Assembly (NCBI RefSeq): GCF_009833965.1
Contig: NZ_CP047165.1
Coordinates: 434,001 to 498,000 of the forward strand
Direction of reading: 5' to 3'
Origin: Pelistega ratti
GTDB taxonomy: Bacteria; Pseudomonadota; Gammaproteobacteria; Burkholderiales; Burkholderiaceae_B
DNA length: 64,000 nt
Positions within the stretch are counted from its first letter, which is position 1; every line of letters starts with the position of its first letter. The position numbers and the translations under genes were made by a program. The notes under the pieces were generated by a model. That model did not search any database. It was not told where the DNA came from and saw nothing but the letters and a program-made list of their open reading frames with translations. Below are positions 36,837-47,914 of this stretch, piece after piece.

Positions 36837-39197
36837 TTAGAATGCTGTACCAATTTGGAATTGGAATTGTTGTTTATCATCACCCCTTTTCGTATTAAGC
36901 GGACGAGCAAGTGAAAGTTGTAATGGTCCTAAAGGTGAATTCCAAGAAAGACCAATACCCGTAGAATAACGCCATCCACACGGATCTTCTACATGATTAC
37001 GTCCACCTGAGCAAGATTGACCACTACTTACCCCAATCTTACCAGCATCAGCAAATAAGAACCAACGTAAAGAGCGGTCATTCTGTGTACCAGGGAATGG
37101 TAAGAATAGTTGAACATTGGCAACAATACGGCGACTACCCCCTAAATAGTCATCACTATTAGGGTCGCGTGGTCCCAAAGAAGAACCATCAAAACCACGA
37201 ACAGAACCAATACCACCAGCATACATATTCTTAATCACAGGGTATGGTTTACTTGTACCGTAAGTATGTCCCCAATCTGCTGCCACATTAAATGCTAAGG
37301 TATAATCTTTGCCAAGAGGTAAGTAATATTGTTGTTGCGCACTTAAAATATAGTATTTCAAATCACCCACACTACCTACCGCACTTAGAGAGGTCATGTA
37401 GCCACGCGTAGGGGCAATACCACTATCACGCGTATCTTTTGTCCAACCTACATTAAAAATAACTGAATTGGTTTTCTCACCATATTGCTTCACAAAATCA
37501 CGGTATGCATATGAGAAGTTAGGATAGGCTCTTTCGTCTGGTAATCGAATTTTATTCTGCTCAAAAGTAGCTCCCATAAAAATCGTATCATTTTCAGAGA
37601 TAGGTACACCAAAATTCATCCCTAAACCCACAGAGCGAATCTGATAGCTATAGTCATCATCATTCCAAGAAGAGCTACTATAGGGACGATCCAAACGATA
37701 ATAAGCTGAAGTTGTTTTACTAATACCACTGCTTGTCCAATACGGATCGGTATGAACTAAAGAAACGACTCGGTTATATTTAGAGGTATTAAAGTTTAAA
37801 CCTAAATTAGTACCTGAACCAAAGATATTATCCTGATTTAACCCTGCTTGGAAAGAAAAACGATCACTAGAGCCATAGCCCACACCTAGGCTAATCATTC
37901 CTGTTGGTTTTTCTTTAACATCAACAACTAAATCAATCTGATCATCTGATCCCTCAACGGGTACTTGAGCAATATTGACATCATTAAAATAGCCCAAACG
38001 ATCAATACGATCACGTGACATAGCTAAACGAGATGAGTCGTACCAAGCCCCTTCTGTTTGGCGCATTTCACGGCGAATTACCTCATCACGCGTACGCACA
38101 TTACCACCAATTTCAATACGGCGGACATAAGTACGTTTACCTGGGTTAACATAGAAAATCACATCAACTTCTTGTGTTCCCGGTACAACTTGAGGAACAG
38201 GATTCACTTGTGCCGTAGCATAACCTAACTCACCCAAACGTAATGCAATCGCATTAACCGTTTGACGCACTTTAGTCACATTGTATAATTCGCCTGATTT
38301 ATTAACAATTAACCCCTCAAGTTCTTCATTCATGCCGAGTAGGTCTCCAGCGACATTAAGATGACGAATTGTATAGGGTTGTCCCTCATCAACGGTAATA
38401 TTAATATCAATATCACGAAGATTAGGTGAAATGGATACTTGTGGCGATTCAACTTTGGCATCTAGATAACCACGGTCTAAATAATAATCCTGAATTCTTT
38501 CAACATCACTATTTAAGGTATCACGAGAGAATTTATCTGTCCCTGTGTACCAAGTCATAAAACCAGAAGTGGTAAGATTCATTTCATCTTCTAAATCAGA
38601 CGATGAAATAGCTTTATTACCAACAAAGTTAATATCACGAATTCTTGCTCGACTACCCTCTGCTACTAAGAAACTGATACCAACACGATTATTGGGTAAT
38701 GGGGTTAATGTAGGTTTAATATCAACAGTGTAATTGCCTTTTGTCACATATTGATTACGAATTTCGGTAATGGCTTTATCGAGTAAAGCTGGATTATAGG
38801 CTTTACCCTCTCCTAATCCCAATTCATTTAATGATTTAACAATATCCTCCCCTCTAAAGGCACTCATACCTTCAAAAATAACAGAAGACACAATAGGACG
38901 CTCTTCTACAGCAATATTAACAACACGACCTTCTGTTGTAATTTTGACATCATTAAATAAACCTGTGGCATAGAGACGGCGTACGGAGTCTGTCGCTATA
39001 TCATCACTAAAAGTAGTCCCTACACGAGCAGGAATATAGCTAAACACCATAGAGGGTTCAGCACTACGCAAACCAGTAACGCGAATATCTTGTATAACAA
39101 AAGGCGAAAACGCATTCGCTGTTACAGGCAAAATTAATGCCGAAACAAAAGAAGCTATCGCTGTTTTATGTAAGTGTTTTAATGGGCGAATTTTCAT
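36837..39197 (-). CDS. bamA: outer-membrane protein assembly factor BamA
   Basis: BamA is the core of the BAM machine that folds beta-barrel proteins into the outer membrane. The 786-residue precursor has a signal peptide ending LPVTANA, five POTRA domains (to about residue 430) and a 16-strand barrel. The barrel includes the GVGYGSSDRFSFQAG start, the VRGFDGSSLGPRD lid-lock motif (VRGF) and a terminal strand ending in Phe (QFQIGTAF). Confidence 0.97.
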   Translation of the reverse strand: MKIRPLKHLHKTAIASFVSALILPVTANAFSPFVIQDIRVTGLRSAEPSMVFSYIPARVGTTFSDDIATDSVRRLYATGLFNDVKITTEGRVVNIAVEERPIVSSVIFEGMSAFRGEDIVKSLNELGLGEGKAYNPALLDKAITEIRNQYVTKGNYTVDIKPTLTPLPNNRVGISFLVAEGSRARIRDINFVGNKAISSSDLEDEMNLTTSGFMTWYTGTDKFSRDTLNSDVERIQDYYLDRGYLDAKVESPQVSISPNLRDIDINITVDEGQPYTIRHLNVAGDLLGMNEELEGLIVNKSGELYNVTKVRQTVNAIALRLGELGYATAQVNPVPQVVPGTQEVDVIFYVNPGKRTYVRRIEIGGNVRTRDEVIRREMRQTEGAWYDSSRLAMSRDRIDRLGYFNDVNIAQVPVEGSDDQIDLVVDVKEKPTGMISLGVGYGSSDRFSFQAGLNQDNIFGSGTNLGLNFNTSKYNRVVSLVHTDPYWTSSGISKTTSAYYRLDRPYSSSSWNDDDYSYQIRSVGLGMNFGVPISENDTIFMGATFEQNKIRLPDERAYPNFSYAYRDFVKQYGEKTNSVIFNVGWTKDTRDSGIAPTRGYMTSLSAVGSVGDLKYYILSAQQQYYLPLGKDYTLAFNVAADWGHTYGTSKPYPVIKNMYAGGIGSVRGFDGSSLGPRDPNSDDYLGGSRRIVANVQLFLPFPGTQNDRSLRWFLFADAGKIGVSSGQSCSGGRNHVEDPCGWRYSTGIGLSWNSPLGPLQLSLARPLNTKRGDDKQQFQFQIGTAF

Positions 39198-39391
39198 TCG
39201 TGCATTCCTTGAAGATGAGTATCCATAATTAACGAATTATTTTAAGCTATAAAGTGCCATTTGTCAGTAATATTTGGCTTTATACCTTGAATAAACTCAT
39301 ACCATAAGCCAATCTTACGACTATTTTCATTAAAATACCGAATAACTAATGATAAAAGGTAATAATATCCTTAATTTATTGATAAAAATAA

Positions 39392-40720
39392 CTATTGAAA
39401 AATTCGATTAATATCATTACTCAGGGCAAAAAACATCATTAAAAATAAAAAACCATACCCGACTATCATAATATTTCGTAATAAATTATCTGATAGTGCT
39501 TTCCCTCTTATGGCTTCGATAGAATAAATCACCATTTGCCCCCCATCTAAGCCAGGAATAGGTAAAAGATTTAATACACCAATACTAATACTAATGAGGG
39601 CAATAAATTGAATAAATGTTATCCAACCATGCTGTGCTACTTTGCCTGAATAATCAGCTATCGTCAATGGCCCACTTAGGTTTTTAAGAGAAACCTCACC
39701 AATAATCATTTTTCCGATCATTTTAAAGGAAAGTAAAGCAGTATCCCACGTTTTATCAATCGCTTTAATCAATGCATCAATAGGATTATATTGTACATAG
39801 GTCATAGGGTAATTCGCACCAAATCTTGCTTGAATCCGTGCAACTGTACGCCCATCTTCTAATGTGACTATTGTTGGCACAATAAATAAATCTACTTCTT
39901 GATGGTGACGACTCACTGTAAGCGTAATATTTTTATCGATACTCTCTTGAATCATTTGAATAAAGTCAGCTAATTGAGCAATGGTTTGCCCATTCATCGC
40001 CTTAATAGTATCCCCTACTTGTAAGCCTGCTTTTTCGGCAGGTCCTCCAGTAATAACTTCTTGCACAATAGGCGTTGGTGTTGTCAATGCTAAACCAGAT
40101 AATTTTGTCAGGTTAGTATGCTCTAAGTTGCCCGTATAAGGTGGAAAGGCAAGATTAACGATTTTTTGCTCTCCCCATTTATTCGTTATTTGCATATTTA
40201 CTGTTTGCCCTAAGGTCATTGGCCCACTTAATGCTTCAAGAGCCTCTGACCAACTATATATCTCTGTACCATTAATAGCATGGATCTTATCCCCCGCACG
40301 GATACCTGCATTGGCAGCAATAGAATGTTCGGCGGGTTCAGCAACAATCGCTTCTGGTTGTTGCTCTCCAATCATAAAAGTAAAGGTATAAATAATAATA
40401 CCTAATAAAAAACTAAAAGTAGGGCCTGCTGCGTAAATCACTACTTTTTGCCAAGCTGTTTTTTCTTGAACAGATTCACCAACTTGATAATCAGGATGAT
40501 TGGGACGTGGTTCTGCTAGTGGTTTAACATATCCTCCCAAGGGAAGCATAGAAATAGCCCATTCTGTTCCCTTTTTATCTACTCGGCGGTACAATACCTT
40601 ACCAAAACCAACTGAAAAGCGTTCTACATGAACATTGTAATAACGGGCAGCAACATAGTGACCGTACTCATGAAATACGACCACAATACAAATAGTAATT
40701 AGAAAAGTTAGAATACTCAA
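39392..40720 (-). CDS. rseP: RIP metalloprotease RseP
   Basis: This inner-membrane site-2 protease cleaves the anti-sigma factor RseA and signal-peptide remnants. The 442-residue protein has HEYGH (17-21) in the first membrane helix, two PDZ domains in the middle and the LNLLPIPGLDGGQ motif in the third helix. It is followed by a 194-bp gap before bamA, in which bamA may have an extra promoter. Confidence 0.96.
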   Translation of the reverse strand: MSILTFLITICIVVVFHEYGHYVAARYYNVHVERFSVGFGKVLYRRVDKKGTEWAISMLPLGGYVKPLAEPRPNHPDYQVGESVQEKTAWQKVVIYAAGPTFSFLLGIIIYTFTFMIGEQQPEAIVAEPAEHSIAANAGIRAGDKIHAINGTEIYSWSEALEALSGPMTLGQTVNMQITNKWGEQKIVNLAFPPYTGNLEHTNLTKLSGLALTTPTPIVQEVITGGPAEKAGLQVGDTIKAMNGQTIAQLADFIQMIQESIDKNITLTVSRHHQEVDLFIVPTIVTLEDGRTVARIQARFGANYPMTYVQYNPIDALIKAIDKTWDTALLSFKMIGKMIIGEVSLKNLSGPLTIADYSGKVAQHGWITFIQFIALISISIGVLNLLPIPGLDGGQMVIYSIEAIRGKALSDNLLRNIMIVGYGFLFLMMFFALSNDINRIFQ

Positions 40721-40729
40721 GAAAAACCT

Positions 40730-41896
40730 TTATGAACGTAAAGAATGTAGATACTGTAATGTTTTTGCTCTTACCTCAGCATCAAAATCCACTACCTCAT
40801 CAATAGTCGTTAAGACAGGAAGTTGAATCTGCTGAAGCATAGTTGCTATAGTCTCCGCAATTTGCGTAAATTTAATTTTATAGTCTAAAAATTCTTGTAC
40901 CGCAATTTCATTAGACGCATTTAAGATAGTACAAGCACCAATGCCCTCTTTTAAGGCTTTAAAAGCTAATGATAAACAAGGATAGCGTTGATTATCAGGT
41001 GGCATAAAATCTAATTGGGTAAGCTGGCTTAAATCAAAACTTGCCGCTTGATGAGAAATACGATCTGGATAAGCTAAAGCATAAGAAATAGGGATACGCA
41101 TATCATGATGCCCCATTTGTGCTAATAATGAACCATCTATAAACTGCACCATTGAATGAATTGTACTTTGTGGATGAATAACGACATCAATCTGTGATAC
41201 ATCTAGGTCAAACAACCATTTCGCCTCAATTACCTCTAGCCCCTTATTCACCATTGTGGCAGAGTCCACCGAGATTTTTCGTCCCATATTCCAATTAGGG
41301 TGTTTACAGGCTTGCTCTGGTGTAACGGTTGCTAGACTGTCAATCGGTATATTTCTAAACGGCCCTCCCGAAGCCGTAATAATCACTTTGTGCAAATATT
41401 TTGTTGAATCTTGTTTAGGTAGGCATTGAAATATCGCATTATGCTCACTATCAATAGGTAAGAGGGTTGCATGGTGATCTTTAACCGCTTTCATAAATAA
41501 AGCGCCTGCTGTTACCAAAACTTCTTTGTTTGCCAATAAAATACGCTTACCTGCTTGAGCAGCTGCATAGGCACTTTTAAGCCCTGCCGCACCAACAATG
41601 GCACAAACAATCGTATCAGCAAGTGGGTCTTTTGCCGTCTCACACAAGCCCTCTTGTCCTATTCTAATTTCTGGAATAGTCGCCCCTTGATAAAAAGAAA
41701 GTACATCTTTTTTGGCTTTTTCGTCGGGTACAATCAGTACCTTAGGAGAAAAACGTTGTGCAAGATGAGCAAGTTTTTCCATATGAGAAAAGGCACTCAA
41801 GGCATAAACACGGTATTTATCAGGATGGCAGGCAATAATATCTAGGGTACTTGTCCCTATTGATCCCGTAGCACCAAAAATAACAAGCGACTGCAT
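40730..41896 (-). CDS. dxr: 1-deoxy-D-xylulose 5-phosphate reductoisomerase
   Basis: This is the second enzyme of the MEP isoprenoid pathway, using NADPH. The 388-residue protein has the nucleotide motif GATGSIGTS (8-16), metal-site residues in LPIDSEHNAIFQ and the MGRKISVDSATMVNKGLE signature. It is 6 bp downstream of cdsA. Confidence 0.97.
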   Translation of the reverse strand: MQSLVIFGATGSIGTSTLDIIACHPDKYRVYALSAFSHMEKLAHLAQRFSPKVLIVPDEKAKKDVLSFYQGATIPEIRIGQEGLCETAKDPLADTIVCAIVGAAGLKSAYAAAQAGKRILLANKEVLVTAGALFMKAVKDHHATLLPIDSEHNAIFQCLPKQDSTKYLHKVIITASGGPFRNIPIDSLATVTPEQACKHPNWNMGRKISVDSATMVNKGLEVIEAKWLFDLDVSQIDVVIHPQSTIHSMVQFIDGSLLAQMGHHDMRIPISYALAYPDRISHQAASFDLSQLTQLDFMPPDNQRYPCLSLAFKALKEGIGACTILNASNEIAVQEFLDYKIKFTQIAETIATMLQQIQLPVLTTIDEVVDFDAEVRAKTLQYLHSLRS

Positions 41897-41902
41897 AGTG
41901 TT

Positions 41903-42811
41903 TTAAATATTAAAAAGAAAAATAAAATTCATGGCTAAGGGAGTAACCGCAATAACAGAATCTAAACGATCCCATACGCCACCATGTCCTGGTAATAACT
42001 GGCTAGAATCTTTGACACTCGCTCGTCTTTTGAGTAAGGACTCGTAAAGATCACCAAAAATAGACACTATGCCGAGTAGTAGCCCAACAATAACAGCACC
42101 ACCAAAACCCATAAAATGCACTAAAAAAGCAGAAAAAGAATGATCTATATAGGCACTAATTATTATCCAAATAGCAACACTTAATAAACCACAAATTGCG
42201 CCTGACCGTGTTTTTCCAGGACTAATGGTAGGGGCTAATTTTTCACCACCAAAATACCGACCTCCAAAATAAGCAAAAATATCAGCACACCAAATAATAA
42301 TTAAGAAACTCAATAAAAACCAAGTACCCGATAGTAAATAGATAGTTAATAAACTGATCCATGCCGCCGTAGAAGCCATCACAGCAAAAATACTATGTAA
42401 ATAGCTATTGCTGATTTGGCGAGTTTCTCCCCGATAAAGTACAATTGGGATAATTAATAACCAAATAAAACTCAAAAAAAAGGTAAGTACCATCAATAGA
42501 GAAAAAATGGATAGTTTCCAAGGATTGGCATAAAATAAACTTAGCCTATCAGGTATAGCCGCTAGCTCATCTCCATTAAGAGGAATAAACAGGCTATATA
42601 AGCTCATAAAGGCGATAAAACTAACAATGGCAACTAGTGCTGCTTTTAGTCCTTTTTTTGAGGTTGGTAATGAAATACGCAACCATTCAAAAATAGTTAA
42701 AGCACTTGCCACACTCAAAAAAATAGCAAAATAGAAAGGATTAGATAAACTTAGCAATATGGCTAAAATAACCAATAAAACAATGGCAGTTATTACTCGA
42801 GGAATTAGCAT
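41903..42811 (-). CDS. cdsA: phosphatidate cytidylyltransferase
   Basis: CdsA makes CDP-diacylglycerol from phosphatidate and CTP in the inner membrane. The 302-residue protein has eight or so membrane helices and the C-terminal family signature KDSSQLLPGHGGVWDRLDS with the metal-binding aspartates. At 302 residues it is slightly longer than average owing to a loop near residues 75-90. Confidence 0.95.
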   Translation of the reverse strand: MLIPRVITAIVLLVILAILLSLSNPFYFAIFLSVASALTIFEWLRISLPTSKKGLKAALVAIVSFIAFMSLYSLFIPLNGDELAAIPDRLSLFYANPWKLSIFSLLMVLTFFLSFIWLLIIPIVLYRGETRQISNSYLHSIFAVMASTAAWISLLTIYLLSGTWFLLSFLIIIWCADIFAYFGGRYFGGEKLAPTISPGKTRSGAICGLLSVAIWIIISAYIDHSFSAFLVHFMGFGGAVIVGLLLGIVSIFGDLYESLLKRRASVKDSSQLLPGHGGVWDRLDSVIAVTPLAMNFIFLFNI

Positions 42812-42814
42812 AAT

Positions 42815-43564
42815 TTACATTTTTAGTTGAGCTGATGTACGACCAAATCGCCGCTCTCGTTGAGCATACCAATGAATAGCAGCTTCAAAATCATCAGCAG
42901 AAAAATCGGGCCAATATTTTTCTGTAAAATAAAGCTCTGTATAGGCAAGTTGCCAAATCATAAAATTAGATACTCTACTCTCTCCACCCGTTCGAATAAA
43001 AAGATCTGGCTCTGGAATATCAGCGAAACAAAGGTAAGGAGATAAATCTGATTCTTGAATAAGGGATTGCCCATTTAAGTCTGGTCGATGTTGGAGCATT
43101 TTTTGCATAGCTTGCAATATATCCCAACGACCACCATAATTAGCTGCAATATTTAATTGAAGCCCTGTATTATGTGCTGTAGATGCTTCTGCGGCTTGAA
43201 TCAATGTTTGTAATGTTGCATCAAAAGCCGATAAGTCTCCTACTACTTTTAGCTTCATATTGTTTTTTTGAAGTTTGGTAACTTCTTTTTGTAATGCCTT
43301 TACAAATAACTTCATCAATAAGCTGACTTCATCCGCAGGTCGGCGCCAGTTTTCAGAGCTAAAAGCGAATAAAGTCAGATAAGGAATATGATTTCTTGCA
43401 CAGTATTCTACCGCACGGCGTACAGCTTGGATACCACGAATATGCCCTGCTGTACGCGGTAAATGACGCTTAGTCGCCCACCGTCCGTTACCATCCATAA
43501 TAATAGCAACATGGCGAGGTTTTTCGCTAACCGTAGGAATACTCAGTGTAGAACTTTGCGTCAT
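42815..43564 (-). CDS. uppS: undecaprenyl diphosphate synthase
   Basis: This cis-prenyltransferase makes the C55 lipid carrier for peptidoglycan and O-antigen. The 249-residue protein has the catalytic D24 in [13 protein letters not shown] and the FSSENWRRP and [11 protein letters not shown] signatures. It is named ispU in some annotations and sits 3 bp before cdsA. Confidence 0.97.
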   Translation of the reverse strand: MTQSSTLSIPTVSEKPRHVAIIMDGNGRWATKRHLPRTAGHIRGIQAVRRAVEYCARNHIPYLTLFAFSSENWRRPADEVSLLMKLFVKALQKEVTKLQKNNMKLKVVGDLSAFDATLQTLIQAAEASTAHNTGLQLNIAANYGGRWDILQAMQKMLQHRPDLNGQSLIQESDLSPYLCFADIPEPDLFIRTGGESRVSNFMIWQLAYTELYFTEKYWPDFSADDFEAAIHWYAQRERRFGRTSAQLKM

Positions 43565-43577
43565 AACTACTTTATTA

Positions 43578-44138
43578 CTAAACTTTCATAATTTCGGCTT
43601 CTTTATCAGCCACGAGTTTGTCAATTTCAGCGACATATTTATCTGTCATTTTTTGTACAACATCTTGTGTACGGCGATCATCATCTTCTGAAATTTCTTT
43701 TTCTTTCAATAGACGTTTTAACGCATCATTTGCTTCACGGCGAAGATTACGCACAGCTACTTTACTATCTTCACCTTCTGAACGTACCACTTTGGTTAAA
43801 TCACGACGACGCTCTTCTGTTAATGGTGGCATAGGCACACGAATTGAATCGCCTAAAGCAACAGGATTTAAACCTAAATCAGACTCACGAATAGCTTTTT
43901 CAATTGGCGCTGCCATATTTTTTTCCCAAGGTTGTACATTTAATGTGCGTGCATCAACAACACTTACATTGGCAACCTGACCAACGGGAACCATAGAACC
44001 ATAGTAATCAACGTGTACATGATCTAAAATACCCGCATGTGCACGACCTGTACGGATTTTAGATAAATTAACTTTTAAGTTTTCAATCGATTTACCCATA
44101 CGAGTTTCGGTTGATTTTGTAATATCAGAAATACTCAT
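43578..44138 (-). CDS. frr: ribosome recycling factor
   Basis: The 186-residue factor, nearly identical in length to the E. coli protein, splits post-termination ribosomes with EF-G. It has a three-helix bundle plus an inserted domain, with [21 protein letters not shown] and the [21 protein letters not shown] hinge helix. Confidence 0.97.
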   Translation of the reverse strand: MSISDITKSTETRMGKSIENLKVNLSKIRTGRAHAGILDHVHVDYYGSMVPVGQVANVSVVDARTLNVQPWEKNMAAPIEKAIRESDLGLNPVALGDSIRVPMPPLTEERRRDLTKVVRSEGEDSKVAVRNLRREANDALKRLLKEKEISEDDDRRTQDVVQKMTDKYVAEIDKLVADKEAEIMKV

Positions 44139-44178
44139 TTTTTACCTTTTAGTGAAAATATCAATTATTTTAAATAGT

Positions 44179-44892
44179 TTATACGTGAACTAATGTACCT
44201 TCATCTTCACCAGCAATAACACGTTTTAGTGCGCCAGCTTTATTGATAGAGAAGACTTTAATTGGTAGTTTTTGATCACGACAAAGTGCAAATGCTGTTG
44301 CATCCATCACTTCTAAACGTTTGCTAATCGCTTCATCAAAAGCAACACGAGAATAACGCGTAGCGGTAGGATCTTTATTAGGATCAGCTGTATAAATACC
44401 ATCCACTTTAGTCGCTTTTAAGACAATCTCAACCCCCATCTCTGCACCACGCAATGCGGCTGCAGTATCAGTTGTAAAGAAAGGATTACCTGTCCCTGCT
44501 GCAAAGATAACCACTTTCTTTTCTTCAAGATAGCGTAATGCTTTAGGGCGGATATAAGGCTCAACCACTTGATCAATATTTAAAGCAGACTGTACACGAG
44601 CTACAACACCATGATTTTTTAAGGCATCTTGTAATGCTAATGCATTCATGACGGTTGCTAACATACCCATATAATCAGCCGTAGCACGATCCATACCTTG
44701 TGCTCCTGGTGCAATACCTCGGAAAATATTACCACCACCAATCACAATAGCTAATTCTACACCTTGCTTTGCTACTTCAGCAATTTCCTCTGTCATACGG
44801 ACAATCGTTGAACGATTAATCCCAAAAGCATCTTCACCCATGAGTGCCTCACCCGATAATTTGAGTAGCACACGCTTATATGATGTTGACAT
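44179..44892 (-). CDS. pyrH: uridylate kinase
   Basis: PyrH phosphorylates UMP to UDP and is essential for pyrimidine supply. I start at ATG 44892 ([19 protein letters not shown]) after AAGGATAAAAATC, giving 237 residues; the open frame extends 12 codons upstream without family support. [11 protein letters not shown] and [13 protein letters not shown] are amino-acid-kinase-fold hallmarks. Confidence 0.96.
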   Translation of the reverse strand: MSTSYKRVLLKLSGEALMGEDAFGINRSTIVRMTEEIAEVAKQGVELAIVIGGGNIFRGIAPGAQGMDRATADYMGMLATVMNALALQDALKNHGVVARVQSALNIDQVVEPYIRPKALRYLEEKKVVIFAAGTGNPFFTTDTAAALRGAEMGVEIVLKATKVDGIYTADPNKDPTATRYSRVAFDEAISKRLEVMDATAFALCRDQKLPIKVFSINKAGALKRVIAGEDEGTLVHV

Positions 44893-45020
44893 GATTTTTA
44901 TCCTTTTTAATAAAACTATATTAATCATTAAATCGTCGTCTATTATACGCTAAATCTCTTTGCTTAAACGATTGATTAAAGAATTAGCCATATTTAAACT
45001 TACTTCGGTTCGTATCAATA

Positions 45021-45052
45021 AAAAAGCCTTGAAAGTAAATACTCTCAAGGCT
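45021..45052 (-). terminator. Rho-independent terminator after tsf
   Basis: AGCCTTGA (45025-45032) pairs with TCAAGGCT (45045-45052), with an extended inner stem and a six-base loop, followed by a T run on the minus strand. It separates rpsB-tsf from pyrH onward, so pyrH probably has its own promoter or relies on partial read-through. Confidence 0.88.
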
Positions 45053-45074
45053 AATCATGGTGCTAATGCAAAAC

Positions 45075-45947
45075 TTATGCTTTTGCCATAGCCGCTACTT
45101 CAGCAGCAAAGTCTGTTTCAACTTTCTCAATACCTTCACCTACGATAAATAAACCGAAGCTATGAACAGCTGCTTTTTTCTCTTTAAGCATTTGCTCAAC
45201 TGTTTGTTTATCGTTTTTAACAAAAGGTTGGTTGAATAAGGTAACTTCTTTGAGATATTTAGCAACAGAGCCTTCAACCATTTTTTCAACAATCTCAGCT
45301 GGTTTACCAGATTCAGCCGCTTTTTGTGCCGCGACAGAACGTTCTTTTTCAATATCTTCAGCAGGTACACCATCAGCATTTAATGCTTTTGGTTTTGTGG
45401 CAGCAACGTGCATTGCAACATCTTTACCTACTTCATCTGCACCTTCAAATTCAACTAATACGCCAATACGACCGCCATGGCTATAGCTAGCCACTTGGTG
45501 TGGGGTTGCAATACGGTGGAAACGACGTACAGTCATATTCTCACCAATTTTACCAACTAAGGCGGTACGAGTTGTTTCTACTGTACCTTCACCAAAAGGA
45601 AGTGCATTGAGTGCAGCAACATCAGCTGGATTTTCAAGGGCAACTTTTTTCGCTAATTCTGCAACGAAATCAACGAACTCTGGGTTTTTAGCCACGAAGT
45701 CAGTTTCACAGTTTACTTCAATTAATGCACCTGTTTTACCATCTTCAGAAGTATAAATACCGATAAGTCCTTCAGCTGTTACACGTGTAGCTGCTTTACT
45801 TGCTTTATTACCTAATTTCACACGAAGAATCTCTTCTGCACGTGCTAAATCACCATCAGCCTCCGTTAATGCTTTTTTACATTCCATCATCGGTGCGTCT
45901 GTTTTTTCACGTAACTCTCTAACCATTGCAGCGGTAATTTCAGCCAT
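45075..45947 (-). CDS. tsf: elongation factor Ts
   Basis: EF-Ts is the guanine-nucleotide exchange factor for EF-Tu. The 290-residue protein has an N-terminal UBA-like domain ([20 protein letters not shown]), the nucleotide-exchange segment [11 protein letters not shown] and the C-terminal module. GGAGAAAAC precedes the ATG. It follows rpsB as in most bacteria. Confidence 0.97.
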   Translation of the reverse strand: MAEITAAMVRELREKTDAPMMECKKALTEADGDLARAEEILRVKLGNKASKAATRVTAEGLIGIYTSEDGKTGALIEVNCETDFVAKNPEFVDFVAELAKKVALENPADVAALNALPFGEGTVETTRTALVGKIGENMTVRRFHRIATPHQVASYSHGGRIGVLVEFEGADEVGKDVAMHVAATKPKALNADGVPAEDIEKERSVAAQKAAESGKPAEIVEKMVEGSVAKYLKEVTLFNQPFVKNDKQTVEQMLKEKKAAVHSFGLFIVGEGIEKVETDFAAEVAAMAKA

Positions 45948-45970
45948 GTTTTCTCCAATTTAAGATAAAT

Positions 45971-45990
45971 TACTTAGTCCATGCTAAGTA
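45971..45990 (-). promoter_or_regulatory. hairpin in the tsf leader
   Basis: TACTTAG (45971-45977) pairs with CTAAGTA (45984-45990), about 15 bases upstream of the tsf ribosome site. A second short stem, GTCGCC (46012-46017) with GGCGAC (46038-46043), lies further upstream. They may set the rpsB/tsf ratio, but this is inference. Confidence 0.35.
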
Positions 45991-46093
45991 TAAAAATGTT
46001 TAACGAATAAAGTCGCCCTACTCTATTAGAAGCATCAGGCGACCTTATGATAATAACTGTCGTTTATTGTAAAATAAATGACAAGCAAAAATT

Positions 46094-46849
46094 TTACTCA
46101 GCAGCTGACGCTTCTTCAGCAACAGCTTCTTCTACAACTTCTTCTTGAATTTCTTCAACTAAACCATTTAGGCGTTGTTCACGACCCTCAAGAATAGCAT
46201 TAGCAATACCAGAAGCATATAATTCAATCGCTTTAGCTGAGTCATCGTTACCTGGAATAACAAAATCAACACCATCTGGTGAGTGGTTAGTATCCACAAC
46301 AGCGATAACAGGAATACCTAGAGTACGTGCTTCTTGAATAGCAATTTTGTGATAACCAACGTCAACAACGAACAAAGCTGCAGGCAATTTGTTCATGTTT
46401 TTGATACCACCGATTGATTTATTAAGTTTCTCTAATTCACGAGAGAACATTAATGCTTCTTTTTTAGTCAAACGCTCAACACTACCGTCTGTTTGAGCAG
46501 CTTCCATATCTTTTAGACGTTTAACAGATGATTTAACTGTTTTAAAGTTAGTCATCATACCGCCTAACCAGCGATTATTAACATAAGGTACGCCAGCACG
46601 TTCAGCTTCTGCAGCGATAATATCGCGCGCAGAACGTTTTGTACCTACAAATAGAATATCACCACCGCGAGCAGCTGTCTGACGAACGAAGTTTAGGGCT
46701 TCTAGGTATTTAACAACTGTTTTTTCTAGGTTAATGATATGGATTTTGTTACGTTGACCAAAAATGTATTGACCCATTTTTGGGTTCCAGTAACGTGTTT
46801 GGTGACCGAAATGAACACCAGCTTCTAACATTTGACGCATTAATGACAT
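46094..46849 (-). CDS. rpsB: 30S ribosomal protein S2
   Basis: I start at ATG 46849 ([22 protein letters not shown]), preceded by GGAG; the GTG four codons upstream overlaps that ribosome site. The 251-residue protein has the [13 protein letters not shown] signature and [14 protein letters not shown]. The acidic Glu/Ala-rich C-terminal tail (residues about 230-251) is extended relative to E. coli. Confidence 0.97.
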   Translation of the reverse strand: MSLMRQMLEAGVHFGHQTRYWNPKMGQYIFGQRNKIHIINLEKTVVKYLEALNFVRQTAARGGDILFVGTKRSARDIIAAEAERAGVPYVNNRWLGGMMTNFKTVKSSVKRLKDMEAAQTDGSVERLTKKEALMFSRELEKLNKSIGGIKNMNKLPAALFVVDVGYHKIAIQEARTLGIPVIAVVDTNHSPDGVDFVIPGNDDSAKAIELYASGIANAILEGREQRLNGLVEEIQEEVVEEAVAEEASAAE

Positions 46850-46874
46850 AGTAAACTCCACAGGGTTATGTCTT

Positions 46875-46933
46875 GTACAGCACCCGTATTGATATGAATC
46901 TTATTGGAATCAACACCCTATGTGGTGATGTAC
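46875..46933 (-). promoter_or_regulatory. structured rpsB leader, possible S2 autoregulatory element
   Basis: On the minus strand GTACATCACC (46933 to 46924) can pair with GGTGCTGTAC (46884 to 46875) with one mismatch. This closes a domain that contains an inner TTGAT/ATCAA stem. It lies immediately before the rpsB start. S2 is known to repress its own operon through the leader in proteobacteria; whether this fold is that element is untested. Confidence 0.4.
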
Positions 46934-47116
46934 GCTATTAAAAAAAAGAGGATTTTATTTGAACTAATGGAAATACCATTACGCTAAAAGCACTATACCC
47001 CAGCAAAACCTACCATAAAAAATACTTTTAAAATACATTTTTTATAAAGGGTGATTGGATATATTTTCAAATAAGTCTATAATTATATACTGATTTTTTA
47101 TTTTTATACAAGTTTT

Positions 47117-47911
47117 ATGCAAATCCTTAAAAAACCTGAAGAGATTGCTCAAATGAAAGCTGCCTGCCAAGGTGCAGCACAAGCATTGGATTATATTACA
47201 CCCTTTGTTAAAGCAGGCATCACAACAGGTGAGCTTGATCGTCTAGTATTAGACTATATTACCAATGTACTCCATGCTAAGTCTGCAACGATTGGCTATG
47301 GCAACCCTCCGTTTCCTGCCAGTATCTGCACCTCTATTAATAACGTCATCTGTCATGGTATTCCCGGTGATCGTGTGCTTAAAAATGGTGATATTATGAA
47401 TATTGATATTACGATTATTAAAGAGGGTTGGTTTGGTGATACAAGCCGTATGTTCTATATTGGCGAACCTTCTATTCAAGCTCGTAAACTAACTGAAACA
47501 GCGTATGAATGTATGTGGTTAGGTATTGAACAAGTGAAACCTGGGGCAACATTAGGTGATATTGGTCATGCCATTCAAACACACGCCCAAGCCCAAGGAT
47601 TTTCTGTTGTTCGGGACTATTGCGGTCATGGTGTAGGACGTGTTTTCCATGATGATCCTATGGTTTTACATTATGGCAAACCCCATACTGGTACAAAACT
47701 CGTAGAAGGAATGACATTCACAATTGAGCCTATGATTAATGCAGGACACTATGCAACACGTTTAATGCCCGACCAATGGACTGTTGTGACTAAGGATCGT
47801 AGTTTATCTGCACAATGGGAGCATACTGTTATTGTAACCGCTGATGGTTATGAAGTGCTTACTGTTTCCGATCAAATGCGACCACCACCAGACTTTATTC
47901 AAAAAGGATAA
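47117..47911 (+). CDS. map: type I methionine aminopeptidase
   Basis: The enzyme removes the initiator methionine co-translationally. The 264-residue pita-bread-fold enzyme has metal ligands in NIDITIIKEGWFGDTSRMF (two Asp), CGHGVGRVFHDDP (His), FTIEPMI (Glu) and WEHTVIVT (Glu). It diverges from rpsB and is 3 bp upstream of glnD. Confidence 0.97.
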   Translation: MQILKKPEEIAQMKAACQGAAQALDYITPFVKAGITTGELDRLVLDYITNVLHAKSATIGYGNPPFPASICTSINNVICHGIPGDRVLKNGDIMNIDITIIKEGWFGDTSRMFYIGEPSIQARKLTETAYECMWLGIEQVKPGATLGDIGHAIQTHAQAQGFSVVRDYCGHGVGRVFHDDPMVLHYGKPHTGTKLVEGMTFTIEPMINAGHYATRLMPDQWTVVTKDRSLSAQWEHTVIVTADGYEVLTVSDQMRPPPDFIQKG

Positions 47912-47914
47912 GGA

